Position numbers and translations under genes: made by a program. DNA of 64,000 nucleotides, from contig NC_092580.1 in assembly GCF_037975245.1 (NCBI RefSeq), positions 22,370,501-22,434,500 of the forward strand, in the 5' to 3' direction. How positions within the stretch are numbered: the first letter of the stretch is position 1; every line of letters begins with the position of its first letter. Under the pieces are notes generated by a model. It ran no database searches. It saw nothing but the letters and a program-made list of their open reading frames with translations, and had not been told where the DNA came from. Shown here piece by piece: positions 12,401 to 24,259 of this stretch. Origin of the DNA: Apostichopus japonicus (taxonomy: Eukaryota > Echinodermata > Holothuroidea > Aspidochirotida > Stichopodidae).

Positions 12401-14468
12401 TGGTTAATGTTGGTGTGTATCCTTAAAAAACTATCTAAAGTTGATTTGCTCCAGTTTCACTATTTGCGCTTCTGTGTTGCCAAAGATGATGCAATTTTCA
12501 CAAGGCACGATACTTTCATCCCAAGAAGACAACTACCATGTTGAAGAAGTTCAGTAATCAATTGCGTTTAGTCGACAGACAAATCTCATCTGCCAAATGG
12601 GAGCAGGTGTGTGATTTTAGATGGATTAAAAAATACCCACTGCAATAATATTTTTTGCAAGAAATTCACAATTATTTTTTGGCCGCCAGTGAACAGACTC
12701 TCTTTAGGTACCTCACTTGTATAATGAGGGAACTGTCAAGTTTGTCTTTACCTGATTCTTTATGTCTCACTAAGCGTACGTCTTTAACCGGGGCTCCGAA
12801 AATTTGAAGAGCAGCACGAATCTGGAAATGAAGCAAAGAAAATGCTCTCTTACTTGAGCCTGCTCACAACAGTAACCAGAAGTGATAATCTGCACACTTA
12901 CTTATTCCCTGAATATTACATGTGAAGTGATAGCGATACATCCAGTTGGGAAGCAGTCTCTTTCCCTTTAAGAAACTGAACATTTTGTATCTATATACCA
13001 CTTACTATGATAGAGACACAATATTATCCTCAAATATGCTTAAGAAGTTAAAGGTACCCTACTTACACTTAAGGCAATATTTAAGTGCTTTTTTAAATAT
13101 TTGATTGAAACCTGATTGAAACCTATACTAATGACCAGGGTCTTGACACAATTTGGTATGATCAAATGGTGTAAAACTCCATGTAGGTACTTTTAGCAAC
13201 TAAGGAACCAGAATTTGGCAGTTTGTTTTATAGATGTTATTTCCAGATATACTGTTAAATGTTACAAACATTATTAGATGTAACTTACCTCGTCCTCATC
13301 CACTGTAAGCGGGAGCTGACGAAGAACAATGACCCTGCAAGGCCTTTCTGGAGGATGGCGATGCCTGTCATCTCTTCTGTCTCTCTGAAAATAACAATAG
13401 CAAAAGTGTTAACATTGGACTGCATTCAGTTTAAGATACTCAATATCAACGACCTGGCTATAACACTACCATGTACCTTTCAAGTGCATCAGTGGTTTAT
13501 TAAAAACTGGATCTTGTGAAACAACATATAGAACTCTCCACTTTCTTTTGTACACAACATACCACTACATAGCCCAAAGAACCATGCTTACAAGATGTGA
13601 AACATGAAATTAAAGGTAGTAAGCTTTGTCCATGATGAACTTACATCATCCTGTCTTTCTCTCCTTCTTCTCCGTCTCCTTCTATCTCTGCTGTCCTCAT
13701 CATCTCTACTGTCTTCATCACGATATCTTCCTCTTCTGCCATCTTTATCATCATACCTTCTATCTTCCCTGTAATGAAAAGATGACAAGAAAGAAAACTC
13801 TCAGTTTCGATATATATTATTTTAGTGAGACTGGATTGCCACTAACTCTCTCGCAAGAAAGAAACAAATGAGAATCAGCTTGGGAAACAGAGGCTATATT
13901 CAGGCCTACCCAACATGCAATGTGGAAGCAGCTACAATGTAAGCTAAGGCGGTTAAGTATGCATTACGAAGCACTTTCTCAAATTACTTCATCCATTAAC
14001 CGAAAATATACCATGAAATTTAACCTATGCATGTGTGAAGTTAGGGAACTTTTGCTTCGCTGTGACTCTGAAAGTGACAAGTGTGTTTGTGAGTGCTGTA
14101 TGACTGTAGGTAGAATGTGATCAAAGTAATGGTGGAATCATGTTAAAGTAGCTGGTGGATAAAACAAAAATTAAGTCAAATACATCATTATTGCCTTTGA
14201 CCTTTTAAAAGAACATTTCTCCGCTTAACATCGCGAAGTTACCGAAAACCGTGTACTGTACCATCCTACCCTACATCTTACTTATCAATATGGCGTGTTG
14301 GCGTACCCGACGGCTAACTTTGTGTGATAGGATGGAAAAGAGGAACCTAATGTTATGAACAAGGGAAGAAAAAATATCAAGTCAATTTTACCTGTATTTG
14401 TCTTCATCTCTATGAGATCGAGGTGATTCCTCTCGATTTTCATCATAACCTCTTCGTTCTTCTTCCAT
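370..14468 (-). CDS. RBM5/10: RBM5/RBM10-like RNA-binding splicing regulator (3' end beyond window)
   Basis: Nuclear RNA-binding protein of the RBM5/RBM6/RBM10 family, which acts on the spliceosome and alternative splicing. Coding exons, 5' to 3': 14392-14468, 13645-13768, 13289-13384, 12752-12821, 11571-11644, 10041-10124, 9166-9226, 8971-9012, 8217-8441, 7859-7923, 7447-7552, 7014-7069, 6210-6326, 5545-5664, 4314-4490, 3521-3664, 1934-1990, 1150-1392, 370-461. They join in one frame to 676 codons plus two bases, all with GT/AG ends. Domain order RRM1, RanBP2 finger, RRM2, OCRE, C2H2, MKYRDRA block is diagnostic of the family. The start is the first ATG before an acidic/arginine-rich region. 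The last exon ends at a GTAAGT donor, so the G-patch and stop lie outside. One invertebrate gene usually corresponds to both RBM5 and RBM10, so I do not choose between them. Introns of 0.1-1.9 kb hold no gene I recognise. Confidence 0.93.
1150..1990 (-). CDS. RBM5/10: RBM5/10 exons 17-18 with C2H2 finger
   Basis: Exon 17 (1934-1990) encodes [19 protein letters not shown]. Exon 18 (1150-1392) encodes [10 protein letters not shown] and then a U1-type C2H2 finger, C-L-L-C with paired histidines at [10 protein letters not shown], followed by KQNLEKLGL. The GGGSDSEEE and SDLHKQN blocks are family hallmarks. Confidence 0.9.
3521..3664 (-). CDS. RBM5/10: RBM5/10 exon 16, ADAGFAML block
   Basis: Encodes [13 protein letters not shown] and [13 protein letters not shown]; the ADAGFA motif is conserved in RBM5/RBM10 downstream of OCRE. 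The donor after AAAAGG (GTGAGT) was chosen. A second in-frame donor (GTAAGT) lies 54 bases further on at 3465-3466 and would add 18 codons. Confidence 0.85.
4314..5664 (-). CDS. RBM5/10: RBM5/10 OCRE domain, exons 14-15
   Basis: The octamer-repeat (OCRE) aromatic domain is encoded by exons 5545-5664 and 4314-4490. Tyrosine-rich octamers [24 protein letters not shown] and [20 protein letters not shown] are visible. In RBM5 and RBM10 this domain binds the SmN/B/B' proline-rich tails of the spliceosome. Exon 15 then runs into a charged helix ([15 protein letters not shown]). The intron falls between octamers. Confidence 0.93.
6210..7552 (-). CDS. RBM5/10: RBM5/10 linker exons 11-13 (Tyr/Gln/Ser-rich, then acidic)
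   Basis: Exon 7447-7552 encodes a Tyr/Ser/Gln/Gly-rich stretch ([19 protein letters not shown]), exon 7014-7069 a short helical [14 protein letters not shown] segment, and exon 6210-6326 an acidic, low-complexity peptide ending [12 protein letters not shown]. They connect RRM2 to the OCRE domain. The Tyr/Gln tract resembles low-complexity regions of other RNA-binding proteins. No fold is recognised here. Confidence 0.85.
7859..9012 (-). CDS. RBM5/10: RBM5/10 RRM2, exons 8-10
   Basis: Second RRM, from exons 8971-9012, 8217-8441 and 7859-7923. RNP2 is TLLLMGL and the RNP1 position reads RGACYAVL; the fold ends with VTVHYCRDN. Spacing of about 90 residues and its position after the RanBP2 finger match RBM5/RBM10. 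RNP1 is less canonical than in RRM1, as is usual for the second RRM of these proteins. Confidence 0.9.
9166..10124 (-). CDS. RBM5/10: RBM5/10 RanBP2-type zinc finger, exons 6-7
   Basis: Exons 10041-10124 and 9166-9226 join to [20 protein letters not shown], a W-x-C-x2-C-x10-C-x2-C pattern of the RanBP2 zinc finger that binds GGU-type single-stranded RNA in this family. The intron splits the finger between its first two cysteines. The preceding peptide [15 protein letters not shown] links RRM1 to the finger. Confidence 0.92.
11571..13384 (-). CDS. RBM5/10: RBM5/10 RRM1, exons 3-5
   Basis: First RNA-recognition motif, split over exons 13289-13384, 12752-12821 and 11571-11644. RNP2 reads VIVLRQL and RNP1 reads RGFAFVEF, both expected for a canonical RRM, with the sequence [12 protein letters not shown] crossing the exon 4-5 junction. 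I placed the exon 5 acceptor at 11645/11646 because only that AG keeps the frame into RNP1; a second AG ten bases downstream would shift it. The aromatic residues in RNP1 that stack on RNA bases are present. Confidence 0.92.
13645..14468 (-). CDS. RBM5/10: RBM5/10 N-terminal charged region, exons 1-2
   Basis: Exon 1 (14392-14468) starts [10 protein letters not shown] and is rich in E, R, D and S. Exon 2 (13645-13768) continues with [18 protein letters not shown] and a run of eight arginines. This low-complexity RS/RD tract is where family members carry their N-terminal arginine-rich region before RRM1, and it probably also contributes to nuclear localisation. The exon 1-2 junction is phase 2 (AG|G, arginine). 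Confidence 0.85.
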
Positions 14469-14640
14469 TTTTTGTACGACCTTCACTCGTCTTAAGTAAT
14501 AATTTTCTTCAGTAAATGAGCTGGTTACAATGTCAAAAATAGTCTACTTCCTATGTGTGTACTAACTGTGTACGCAAACGTTACAAATTGCGTGTACAGA
14601 ACGCATGCGTAACTTCCAATAACTTTTATCTTACGCTACT
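14469..14640 (-). promoter_or_regulatory. probable 5' UTR and promoter region of the RBM5/10 gene
   Basis: Sequence immediately upstream of the start codon. It contains the perfect palindrome ACGCATGCGT at 14601-14610, which resembles half of an NRF1-type GCGCATGCGC site. No TATA box at a fitting distance is obvious, as is common for housekeeping splicing genes. The transcription start is not defined by the sequence. Confidence 0.3.
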
Positions 14641-15313
14641 TGTTCTTGGAGCATTACAAAAAATATGAACTGTTTATTTGAGAGCATATATTTTATATAA
14701 TCCGTATTAGGATATAGCGTACATTGTGTTTAGTTGTGCCAGCCAGCGCCAGTTGGGTATAATACTGACGATCCCATAGAAAAATCTTTAGGGCAAAATA
14801 CAGTTTTCATGTGATGTTGTTTACAGTGACGCGCAGCACCGATTTCAGGGGTCCCTATTCAAGAGTGAGAGTGTGGTCCTTTTCGCCCTCAGACTTCATC
14901 TTAACTGTACCTACAGGTAGTTGACACCAGACCCGTAGACCGAGTTCTGTGGGTGCACAATTGTTGCCGATGTCCGTCCTGTGGAGGGAGTCCAAGGAGA
15001 AGGGTATTATCTACCCCATCATAAATTTGGTTTGGATGACTTATATAGGGGATTAGATGCAAAATGGTCATCGTTTCCACATTTTCACCCTACATTTATG
15101 TTGTATAGTTTTTCATTCAACTAAGTTTGAAGAGAAAATATGCCCCGGTCACCCCGTATATATGCCACACTTACATCAAAGTTATTTGTGAAATAATACA
15201 TACTAAGGCACGGAGACACTTATTTAAAAAAAACATGACTGGTAGTTGTGATCCACTGGTGAAGTTTAGTTATATAGAACCAAGAACCACATATCCAGTT
15301 TTTGGTGTGTGCC

Positions 15314-15342
15314 AGTGTGTGTGTGTGTGTGGGGGGGGGGGG
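15314..15342. repeat. GT microsatellite running into poly-G
   Basis: A (GT)n tract of about nine units followed directly by a run of twelve G. Confidence 0.9.
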
Positions 15343-16779
15343 AATGGGGGGTTTCAAAGTCAAATTTCTTTCCCCATTTTCAGGCACATAGAGGTGGATC
15401 ACCGACCTGGGGGAGGTATATAAGGGGAGCCCTGGAAAAGGGCTTAGATGTAAAAGTGCTATCATTTCAATATTTTTAACTAAATTCGTGTACTAAAAGT
15501 TTCCTTGTTTGGTACAAAAACTTTACCATTTTTGGAAAATATTAAAATGTGTGCACCTGCGTGGTCGAATTACCATCCGGTTATATCACATATTGAAAAA
15601 ATATATATAGGCCTATACAAGTAGCATATTCTTGAAGTGACGTTACTTTACATCTCTTTAGTATTTTCCCTATATTGGCCTCACCCCCCAGGTTTGAGTA
15701 CATTTAGATATTTTTTTGCTCCCTTTGAGTTTTTACCGTCGCCCATCGCATCCCCAAAAATTTCAGTGGGGGGGGGGACTCTTCCCCCACCCCCAGCTGG
15801 CTACGCCACTGCCTCAGGGACGCTGGACATTGGGGTGCCGGTTCAATGAATCACCTCAACCGCCTATTGCTACGACTCTACTACCAGCCTAAATGAATGA
15901 AAACTTGTGTTGACGGCATGCAGTATTTTAATTTACAAAAGTTAGTCATCATGAGGTTCATTCATACATAAATAAATACATATTTAAGATGTTTGTACTG
16001 CAAAATGTTCATACTTCTTCAGTTGTTATTTTCCTGTCATTTAGCGACACACATCCTATTAGCTCTTATGCATGCTTGGCCTAGAATAGCTGCGCAAGAC
16101 ATGGGAATACTCCACAGTATACGGCTGTATGGCTCATGCAATACCGCTGTGTCATTAAGGCAGGTCAAATGGTGCTCGAATTGCTCTTCTGGAAGGTGGG
16201 AAGGAGGAGAGGAGGAAGAAGGAGGATGAGAGAGAACTGGAACTGAATTGGATGGGGCTCAAACATCAACCAAAGTCTAAAGAGGTTGTGTTAAACAATA
16301 GTACATATGACAGTTGTGTATCTACTATGTTATAATGCACCAAATGTATGCATCTGAGACTCAGAATATGCATCTGAAGACAAACAATGAAGAACATAAA
16401 GGGAAAAAGGAAGGAAAGAACAAAACTGTCATTTCTCTCAATGTTGATTTTCATCATTTTGCACACCATATTGTAATAGGACAATCAATGTATGGAATGG
16501 TTGAAATTAAAGAAAGGAGACATATGGAATCAATGTGAATTAACTTGATATAACACACATAATACTGCATAAAGTAATTACATAAATTATCAATCAAAAC
16601 TTTGGCCTGTCTTAACAAGAAAATTTCAATAGTTGTAATATGGCGGCAAGTATACTATAGGTTATGATAAATCAGCAGCAAATTATGTTTTAGTAATCTA
16701 AAGTGAATAAATTCAGTCTACAATATGGCATGTCTCAATGTATTTCAAAAATGTATTTATTTCAGTGAAGCAGCTAATG

Positions 16780-17245
16780 TAGTTTAGCTTAGTGGTTCCC
16801 AAATAGGGTTAGGAAGCCAACAGAATCTCATTTGAAACTCGCTATCCCTATCCTCTTTTCAATGAGTATTCAGAGAGTTACGAGGCCTGTGTGTAACTGT
16901 TGCACCCATTCTTGCTCCCAGGACCACCATTTAACGTCCCCATCAGACCGATGAGAGTGTACCTCAGCATTTGACCACTTTCTCAAATACAGAGGGAGGA
17001 GAATAAGGAACCCAATTCATCATCACTGCAGGGCAGCTATGGCAAACAAAGTTGTTTTAAAACCATTGAAAGAGCAAAACCCAACCCCAATTCACAAACC
17101 AGAATTCCCAAATCCATGAAAGACTCTGCTTAACAACATAACAAAGCAACAACTTTGAATAGGTCTAGAGAATCTGGTTCCTGAGGATTTGAACCTGGAA
17201 CCTAATTAAACTCAAAACGCTGCACCACGCCTTCACCTTTAAAAT
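16780..17245 (-). mobile_element. SINE-like element, tRNA-derived, family member 1
   Basis: Read on the minus strand, the element begins near 17240 with an RNA polymerase III A-box-like TGGTGCAGCGT (17217-17227, 10 of 11 consensus positions) and a perfect B box GGTTCAAATCC (17185-17195). The body shares recognisable blocks with 55250-55640, for instance around CATCATCACTGCAG. The left boundary is uncertain. Confidence 0.55.
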
Positions 17246-18812
17246 TGCAATTTCACCAACTTTCAACATGAACAAAAACTACAATACTAGTTTGTTGCAA
17301 AAATGTAAAAGCAGGTTTAAAAAAAGAAAGGAAAAAATGAAAAAAAACTCTCAGCTAGCCTAAACTTACCATACTGATCCTCATCAAATGTATACCTAGA
17401 CTTAAAGTAGAGAAGTGCTGAAGTATTTCTGGCCATGGGCATGAGAAATATTATCATCTAAAGAGCACCTTTTGTGATTCGAAGAACATGAAAATAGTAA
17501 TGTCATATATGGGAAGCAGAATAAAGATCCTACAAATCAGCTGCCCTTCAACATAAGAGTTGTGTGTATAATTGCTTGCACCCACACACACTTTACAATT
17601 GTAAAGAGTCATGCCTCAAGTCCCTGAAAGTTTTTCTTAAAAGATGACTTACGGCACAAACATTTTTTATTTTCTCATTGTAACTTACTTGATGTATTTT
17701 ATGTAAACCATTTTACATTAATAAACACCAGCCATGAGTGACATCACTACATCCTGTTATTGTAGTAATAAAACTTCCTGGGTGTAACCAATACTAATTG
17801 CCACTGCCCATTCCTCCACATATCTCTCTCTGTTGATATTTAGACACCTGTTATGTAATTCCTATACACTGGAGAGATCACTCCGAATATAAAAGTCAAA
17901 GCAACATCTCCTCTGTTAATTTTCTCTTGCATCAAGCTTATCTCAAACATGTTGTCGGCCAACACAAAAAAAAGAAATAGAATAAAAAAAAATATGGTAA
18001 TTCAGGTTGCATTTCCAAAACAGGTTTAGTTTTGAGAAATGACCTTCAAAGAGCTGAGGTTCATCAGTAAAGTGACTGCAGTACTACATATTCTTAAACT
18101 CAGACCATTAGGTAAGTTGCTCAGATGCAACACAAAACTCAATGGGATAACAGCTGGTATCACATGTTAACAATGATGTGATACAAACATGTCACAGACA
18201 AACCATGCTGAATGTCATCCAAGGAATGCGCTGTATGCTGTCTAATCAAGCTAAAAGAACACATTTTGGTAATGATATAAGAATTTATAAAACAATATTA
18301 AGGCCTGCACTGTTGAGTTACCTGATGTCATCATCAGTTTAGCCTTAAAGGAGCTTATGTAAAAGTTAATATCATGATAACCGAAAGAGCTGTAGAAACA
18401 TTAGAAGCAATCAAATACTTATTTTATCTTGGCCTAAGACATACCAAGACTAAACTTCTACCTAGTGTCAGCTTTTGGTAGAGATAAACAAAATTATGTG
18501 ACTTGTTACTGGCAACTTTGCTCACACACTCACTTCCATTTGATTTCACCAACCTTTCACATTGTGTGTCCAAAATATGTTCTCAGAAGAAGTAAAAAGA
18601 CGATTGACAGATAACAAATTTCCAAATTATGCTAGAATATTGGTATAATGCTGAAATATTAATAGCTTAGTTGCTGAATTTGATGCTTACAAATGCAGCA
18701 TATTATCGAAAGGTATTCTCTAATCCATTGATAAAATTCTCACCAAGATATGTAAAATGTTAATCAACCGGAGGTTTATGAAGTTTGTTTCTTAATTTTT
18801 TGATTATTTATA

Positions 18813-18873
18813 CATCCATCCATCCATCCACCCATTGATTGATTGATTCAGTCAGTCAGTCAGTTTTATTATT
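18813..18873. repeat. compound tetranucleotide microsatellite
   Basis: Consecutive short arrays of CATC, then GATT, then CAGT. Confidence 0.85.
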
Positions 18874-19310
18874 TTGTGTAATTATTTTACATACATCTTT
18901 ATTAATATATTTATCAAGAATGATTATGTGTGTTCTACCCAATAGTATCTAAACATAGGAAGATATATACAGTATAGAAAATGATAAATCAATGTCTTTA
19001 TCAAAAATGTGGATTGAAAAGTGAAAATATCAAAATAATTCATAGAATAAAATGTGCTGCAGATTGCATCTAGCAGTATTGCAACAAAGATTCAAAGATC
19101 TACTTTATTGGCAGTCAACTCAAAACTTCTACTTCTACACAAAAAAAGGTTAAATATCATTGGAAAGATTCAGTACACTGATTAACAGTAAAGGAGTAGA
19201 CAGTAACTATGACAACAAAGTGAGGTTTTTGCAAAATTTAATACTAAGAAAGGTGTTCTGGAATGCTTTGAATAGCCTTTTGCAAAGACCAACCAAAACC
19301 TACATATTTG

Positions 19311-19412
19311 CATGGATACATACACACACAGATACAAACATACATACATACATACAAATATAAACTTACATACACACATACAAACAAATACACATACATA
19401 CAAAAATATAGA
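19311..19412. repeat. CATA/CACA-rich microsatellite
   Basis: Imperfect array of ACAT units. It produces cysteine/valine/tyrosine-rich open frames on the minus strand that are not genes. Confidence 0.85.
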
Positions 19413-19846
19413 TACATTAATGCACATCTTATTTTGATACACTGATATTTCACTCTGGAGGTTGGCTTCTCCTCACACACAGAAGAAGACTAATTGTTAG
19501 AAGATATTGGTGCAATATATGTTTATCAGATCTTTGGAAAGTGCAGTTGATTTCTTCCACTCATTGTTGTGTTCTATATGGCAGCACAAAACAATGTTGT
19601 TCAATATATCTTTTTCTGTTTGTAATATTTTTGACATGTAAAACAAATACAATGGGAAGAAATTAAATGCAATATTATGATACTGGTGATCTATTGTTAT
19701 TTAAGTACATTCTACAGAGACACTAACAAACAAACAAAAATCTAAATCTTAAATACTTTTCAACTTTTAAAATACATTTTTTTTTTTTAATTTAACATTT
19801 GTAAGAAATTTTACCAACTTCTCAATGCTTTCAATTTTCCCTCTAC

Positions 19847-21360
19847 TCAGAACTCGAATGTTTCCTGAGGGCTGATCAACGTTTCTCGTAATATTATTTG
19901 CTGCTCCCATCCTGGTTGTCTGTGGTTAAGACCGATACGGGTTCTCTCTTGTACTGAATAAGCTTGACCGGCGCTGATGTTAGTCCAAGTGTGATTCAAA
20001 TCATGTATGTGCCAGCAATCGCTTTCTTTCATTTCCACCAGTGCCTGGAATGCAGACTTGACTTTTGATTGAGCTAAGGCACCAGCCGAGTCCAACGATT
20101 GCATGTCGTCGAGCATGTTACTACCTCTGATCTGAAAAATCTGTGACAAATTTTGATCTTCGATAAGATTCATAACAGAATTGCAATTTATCCCGGCAAT
20201 AACTTGAATGCCATATCTGGGCAATCTTGTGGCAGCCGTGACATCACTTTTCAGTTCAATTTGGTCAATTATGACCACCTCTGGACTGTGATTTTTTGCA
20301 CTCTCTGAGATCACTTGATGCTGTTCTTCTGGGTTGTATACCTGCAGGAGATTAAATAAGATGCAACAAAGTTAAGGAAAAAAATAAAAATTACATAAAA
20401 GTAAGTTCCTGGAAGGTCAAGTATTCAAGAACATTCATAAGATGTAACTGATGAGAGTAACAACAACTTTTTCAATGATGTTTTCATAACACTCCAATTT
20501 TGATGTTAGATCTTTTTTTACTCCCATTTTGATGTTTTTGGAAGCTTATGCAGCATGGTTACATGTAATACACAGCCAAGCAGCTACATTTGCCCAACAC
20601 CCACCTGTAAACGTCTTGCACTGCCAATGGAGAAGTGGGGAGTATCAGAGTCACCAGCGATCTAGAAGAAAACATACATGAAACATATCTCAAAAGCTAG
20701 AAGAAAGGTCTTGTCCCTTCTCAATAGTATAAGTTGCTTACCATGTAACCACGTTAGGTAGGCTTAATCTGGCACACCAAGATGTTCTATGTGGTACAAG
20801 TTTAACTCCATTTTCAAAAACTTGAAGGGATGATAGCATGTGTTTTTATGAATGCAGAGCATTTTATCTGCATTTTGTAAACCACTCATACCTTAAAATG
20901 TGGACCTATCTCCAACAACAGATTGGTGAGGTTTGAAGGTAAAATTCCAACATCTTGTTACAGATCTATTTTGGATGCTACTTCTTGTGTTAAGAACTCT
21001 ATAACACAATATCATCACAGCGTTTTCTTCTCAGTATTAAATGTTTCCCACTCAAACCCCCCAAAATTTGAAATCCCTCTCAATGAGGATTTTTGTCTCT
21101 CCTACTTTAGCTCTCCTACTGTACTATAGCGAATTACCTCATTGTAGGTGTCAATCACCACTACTTTCTTCTTCTCTGTATCACTCAAACACCTAGCTAG
21201 TTCCCTCAGTAGAGTGGTCTTCCCCACACCGGGGCAACCTAAGATCAGAATGGACCTGCCGCTCAAAGCGATGTCGTACATCATGTCAGCGCATCCCAGG
21301 AGTGGTAGGGCTACACGAACCGTCAAACCAATCAATTTCTTCGTCCTGTTTCTGACTCCC
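19847..21360 (-). CDS. copy 1 exons L-N, P-loop ATPase core and C-terminus
   Basis: Exons 21138-21360, 20605-20661, 19847-20341. Walker A is LILGCPGVGKTTLLRELA. The family signature DTYNEIAGDSDTPHFSIG then ARRLQV spans exons L and M (Ycf45: DTSNEIAGDGDIPHPAIG). The HQVISESAKNHSPEVVIIDQIE stretch is Walker B with Q in place of the usual glutamate (D-E-I-G in the family). The sensor-like GTAHG is replaced by IAGIN. A W-x-IHDL ... AGQAYSVQ tail matches the post-ATPase region. No R3H domain follows; the stop is TGA at 19847-19849. Confidence 0.87.
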
Positions 21361-24183
21361 CTTCAAAGACAAAAACAACATTACAAACTTCAATAGAGAT
21401 GAACAAGATCACAGGTAGAAGAGAACAAATTTATTGGCCAACTAAAAAGTGTCATATTAAACTAGAGGATGAATCCCCCACCCCACCCCTCTCACCTCAA
21501 CAAACAGACCTTTATAGTTTACAGAGTACTTCCTGCCTACCGTTAGGAGAGCTTCCGACCTTGCTAGGATTTTACATTGCAATATAAATTGTGTGGGATT
21601 CCACTTGGCATGCAACAAGTTTCTTTTGGAAAACAAGCTGTCTAGAACATTGTAGCTCCATACTAAAATCAAAGCTTCACTTTATTTGAAGTATTAAATA
21701 CATAAAGTCCATACTAAAATCAAAGCTTCACTTTATTTGAATTGAAGTATAAAATACATAAAGTCAAAGTAAATAAAAAAAGAGAATAATAACATATGAA
21801 ATGACTGAATTAAGTCTATTCATTTGTAGTAGTCATCTCACCTGACACTATGAAGACATCCTTCTACTCCGCACCGATTGTCATCAAATCCTGTCAGGAC
21901 ATCATTCTCTTCTATTTCTTGCAAAGCCTTCTTAGTGATTACCTTGCTGGATGCAACAAGGACGACTGGTTTCTCACCCTTGATATTCTTATGTAACCTG
22001 GTGAGGAAATTTTAAGGCAATGTTTACTTGTTGTCATTTTAACATTTCCCTCTTTGCATCTGATCAGAACAATGTTGTAATGAAATCTGATCTGCAGAGA
22101 ATACTATGATCTTTAAGATAAGAATACTCATCTGTAAACCCTGTTAAAAGCAACAACATACTTTCATGTAGGTTGCAAATACAATGAATTATACTTAACG
22201 GTTTACTTTAAATGTGATACACGTTTTACCTAATAGTAGAGAAATATTGTGGGTGTACTGCATTTTGCACTACCTAATCCCTGTTTTGACCCCTGGTGAC
22301 CATGCATATATGACCTCCTCTGATTTTCAGGTTCTGGAGATAATTTTTTTTTTTAGCTTTTCACATTTTGCCCTCTGCTGACCCAAAATGACCTTTGACC
22401 TCCACCCTGACCAACAAGGTTCTTTTTCTCATTACAAGAAAGCCACATGCCATATATGAGAACTGTAGAGGTTACCCATCTGAGATATCGTGTTTACAAT
22501 CTAGGGCATCATATACACACACCGGCACAAACACGCACACACCAACTTGACTGCATAGGTTACCTGCTTGCCTATGGCAAGTAACCAAAAATATTGACAC
22601 AGTTCCTAACAGGTATGCAGCAGAACAGTAACTATAGTTTTACCAGGATTTAAGGCATACCATAAGAAGCTAATGACTAAGACTCCCTTTTCCCCCACCG
22701 AACACCTTTTCTCCCACTGGCAATCATTCTTCTCTCCAGCACACATCCAGTCACTCCACACATGCTATCACCTCCCTAATCCTCTATTCTTCATACTCCA
22801 CATTTACTATAATATTAACCTCCATTGCTAATACTCTCGTTTCATTTTGACACAGCTCATTCATAAGTTGTCAGGGGCATAAATAACCATTGGCTCAGTG
22901 GTCCAACTATTGCTAATGGGGTGTCTAAATAACAGTGGCGCATTTGGTGCCTTGGTTGAACTATGGCATCTTTTGGCAAATCAACCTAGCCACACACCTT
23001 TGGTGTTTTTGGCCTGTAGCACACAGGTTCTGAGCCGGTAAACCAGAACGGCCATCTGCCCCTGGTTTGGTTTGACAACCATTATCTTGACCCTTGACCC
23101 TACCTTGCCTCAGCACACCTGCCAACATCCAATACAATCTCTGACAGCTGATCCATGTGGTTCTTTGACTGACCCTGCAGCTGTTCTCCTAGGGTGGTAA
23201 ATATATCATCACCGAGTAAAGTCAGCAGTTGAATGATGCTCTCACTGTTCTTCTCTGCAAAATGCTTCACTAACTCCTCTGTTAGGCCAGATAAATTACT
23301 GTCGTAGCTATTGGCTTCCTATACAGAAGAAGAGCAGGAAAGTTTGTAAATAATAGGAACCATCTAAAGGCACATTGTGCATTCCAAGTATAAACACAAC
23401 CAAAATGATTCCAATCTAAATGACCTAAATCAGGTTGCTTTTGAGACTAATGTGCAGTATAAAACAATCGCAGTCTTCACAAGGTATTTTTCTCCCACAT
23501 TTTTGATCCCTTCACAAAGATTGAGCAAATGAAAAATTCAAATGTTATACCTTGTATGGCTTCTGTTTGCAACTGTCACGTTCAAAGTATTACTCAACAC
23601 ATTCAGGAGCAACTGTCTTGACCACAATAAATAATATTCATGAAAGCAATGTACATACGGAACAATTTCATCTAAAAAACAAACACAAAAAACCCCATAT
23701 ACACCAACTGTTATTGAAAGAGAGAGCTCAGTAGTCATGTATACTTGAAGTATTTTCTTAAACGTGCCCATTGATTGGCTTGCTGACCTGCAGACACCTT
23801 GATTGAGTAAGAGAGAGACCTGAAGTGGTGCAGGCTGTCTACAACAGGCTATAACTACTGTTGCTGTAAGGTGGGGTGCTAGTTGATACTCATGTCAGGT
23901 TAGCGTGGGCTCCTTACACGAGATTGTAAAGACATGTAAACACACCTACATACATCACCCATATATTACCTCCCAAACTGGTCACACTTGATCAAGAGTC
24001 CATTTCTGGAGGTTCAAAAAGCCTTCTCATTTTTGGATCCTCAGACATGTAAGGACCATTATATGAAAGCATCAAAATGTCTTGATAGATGACTGCTAAT
24101 GCTTGTCGTTTGAAGTTTGAACACAGATGGCTGTTAAATTAGACTTTTTGGCACGTACCGAATATTTCTGACAACTGGACACC

Positions 24184-24259
<76 letters not shown>

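Larger units (their letters stand above)
14641..19846. other. intergenic region between RBM5/10 and the Ycf45-like gene copy 1
   Basis: No coding region recognised. It should include the 3' UTR of the Ycf45-like gene at its right end. It holds a GT run followed by poly-G (15314-15342), a second poly-G/poly-C stretch near 15768-15800, two diverged related segments near 15040-15110 and 15410-15480, a SINE-like element (about 16780-17245), CATC/GATT/CAGT short repeats (18813-18873) and a CATA-rich array (19311-19412). Confidence 0.6.

Noticed and set aside
19182-19480. Minus-strand frames rich in Cys, Val and Tyr
   Set aside because: Produced by the CATA/CACA microsatellite.
19847-21360. Bacterial contamination or recent horizontal transfer to explain the Ycf45-type ATPase
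   Set aside because: The domain is split by spliceosomal introns, present in two copies within animal-type sequence, and shares composition with its neighbours; only an ancient transfer would remain possible.
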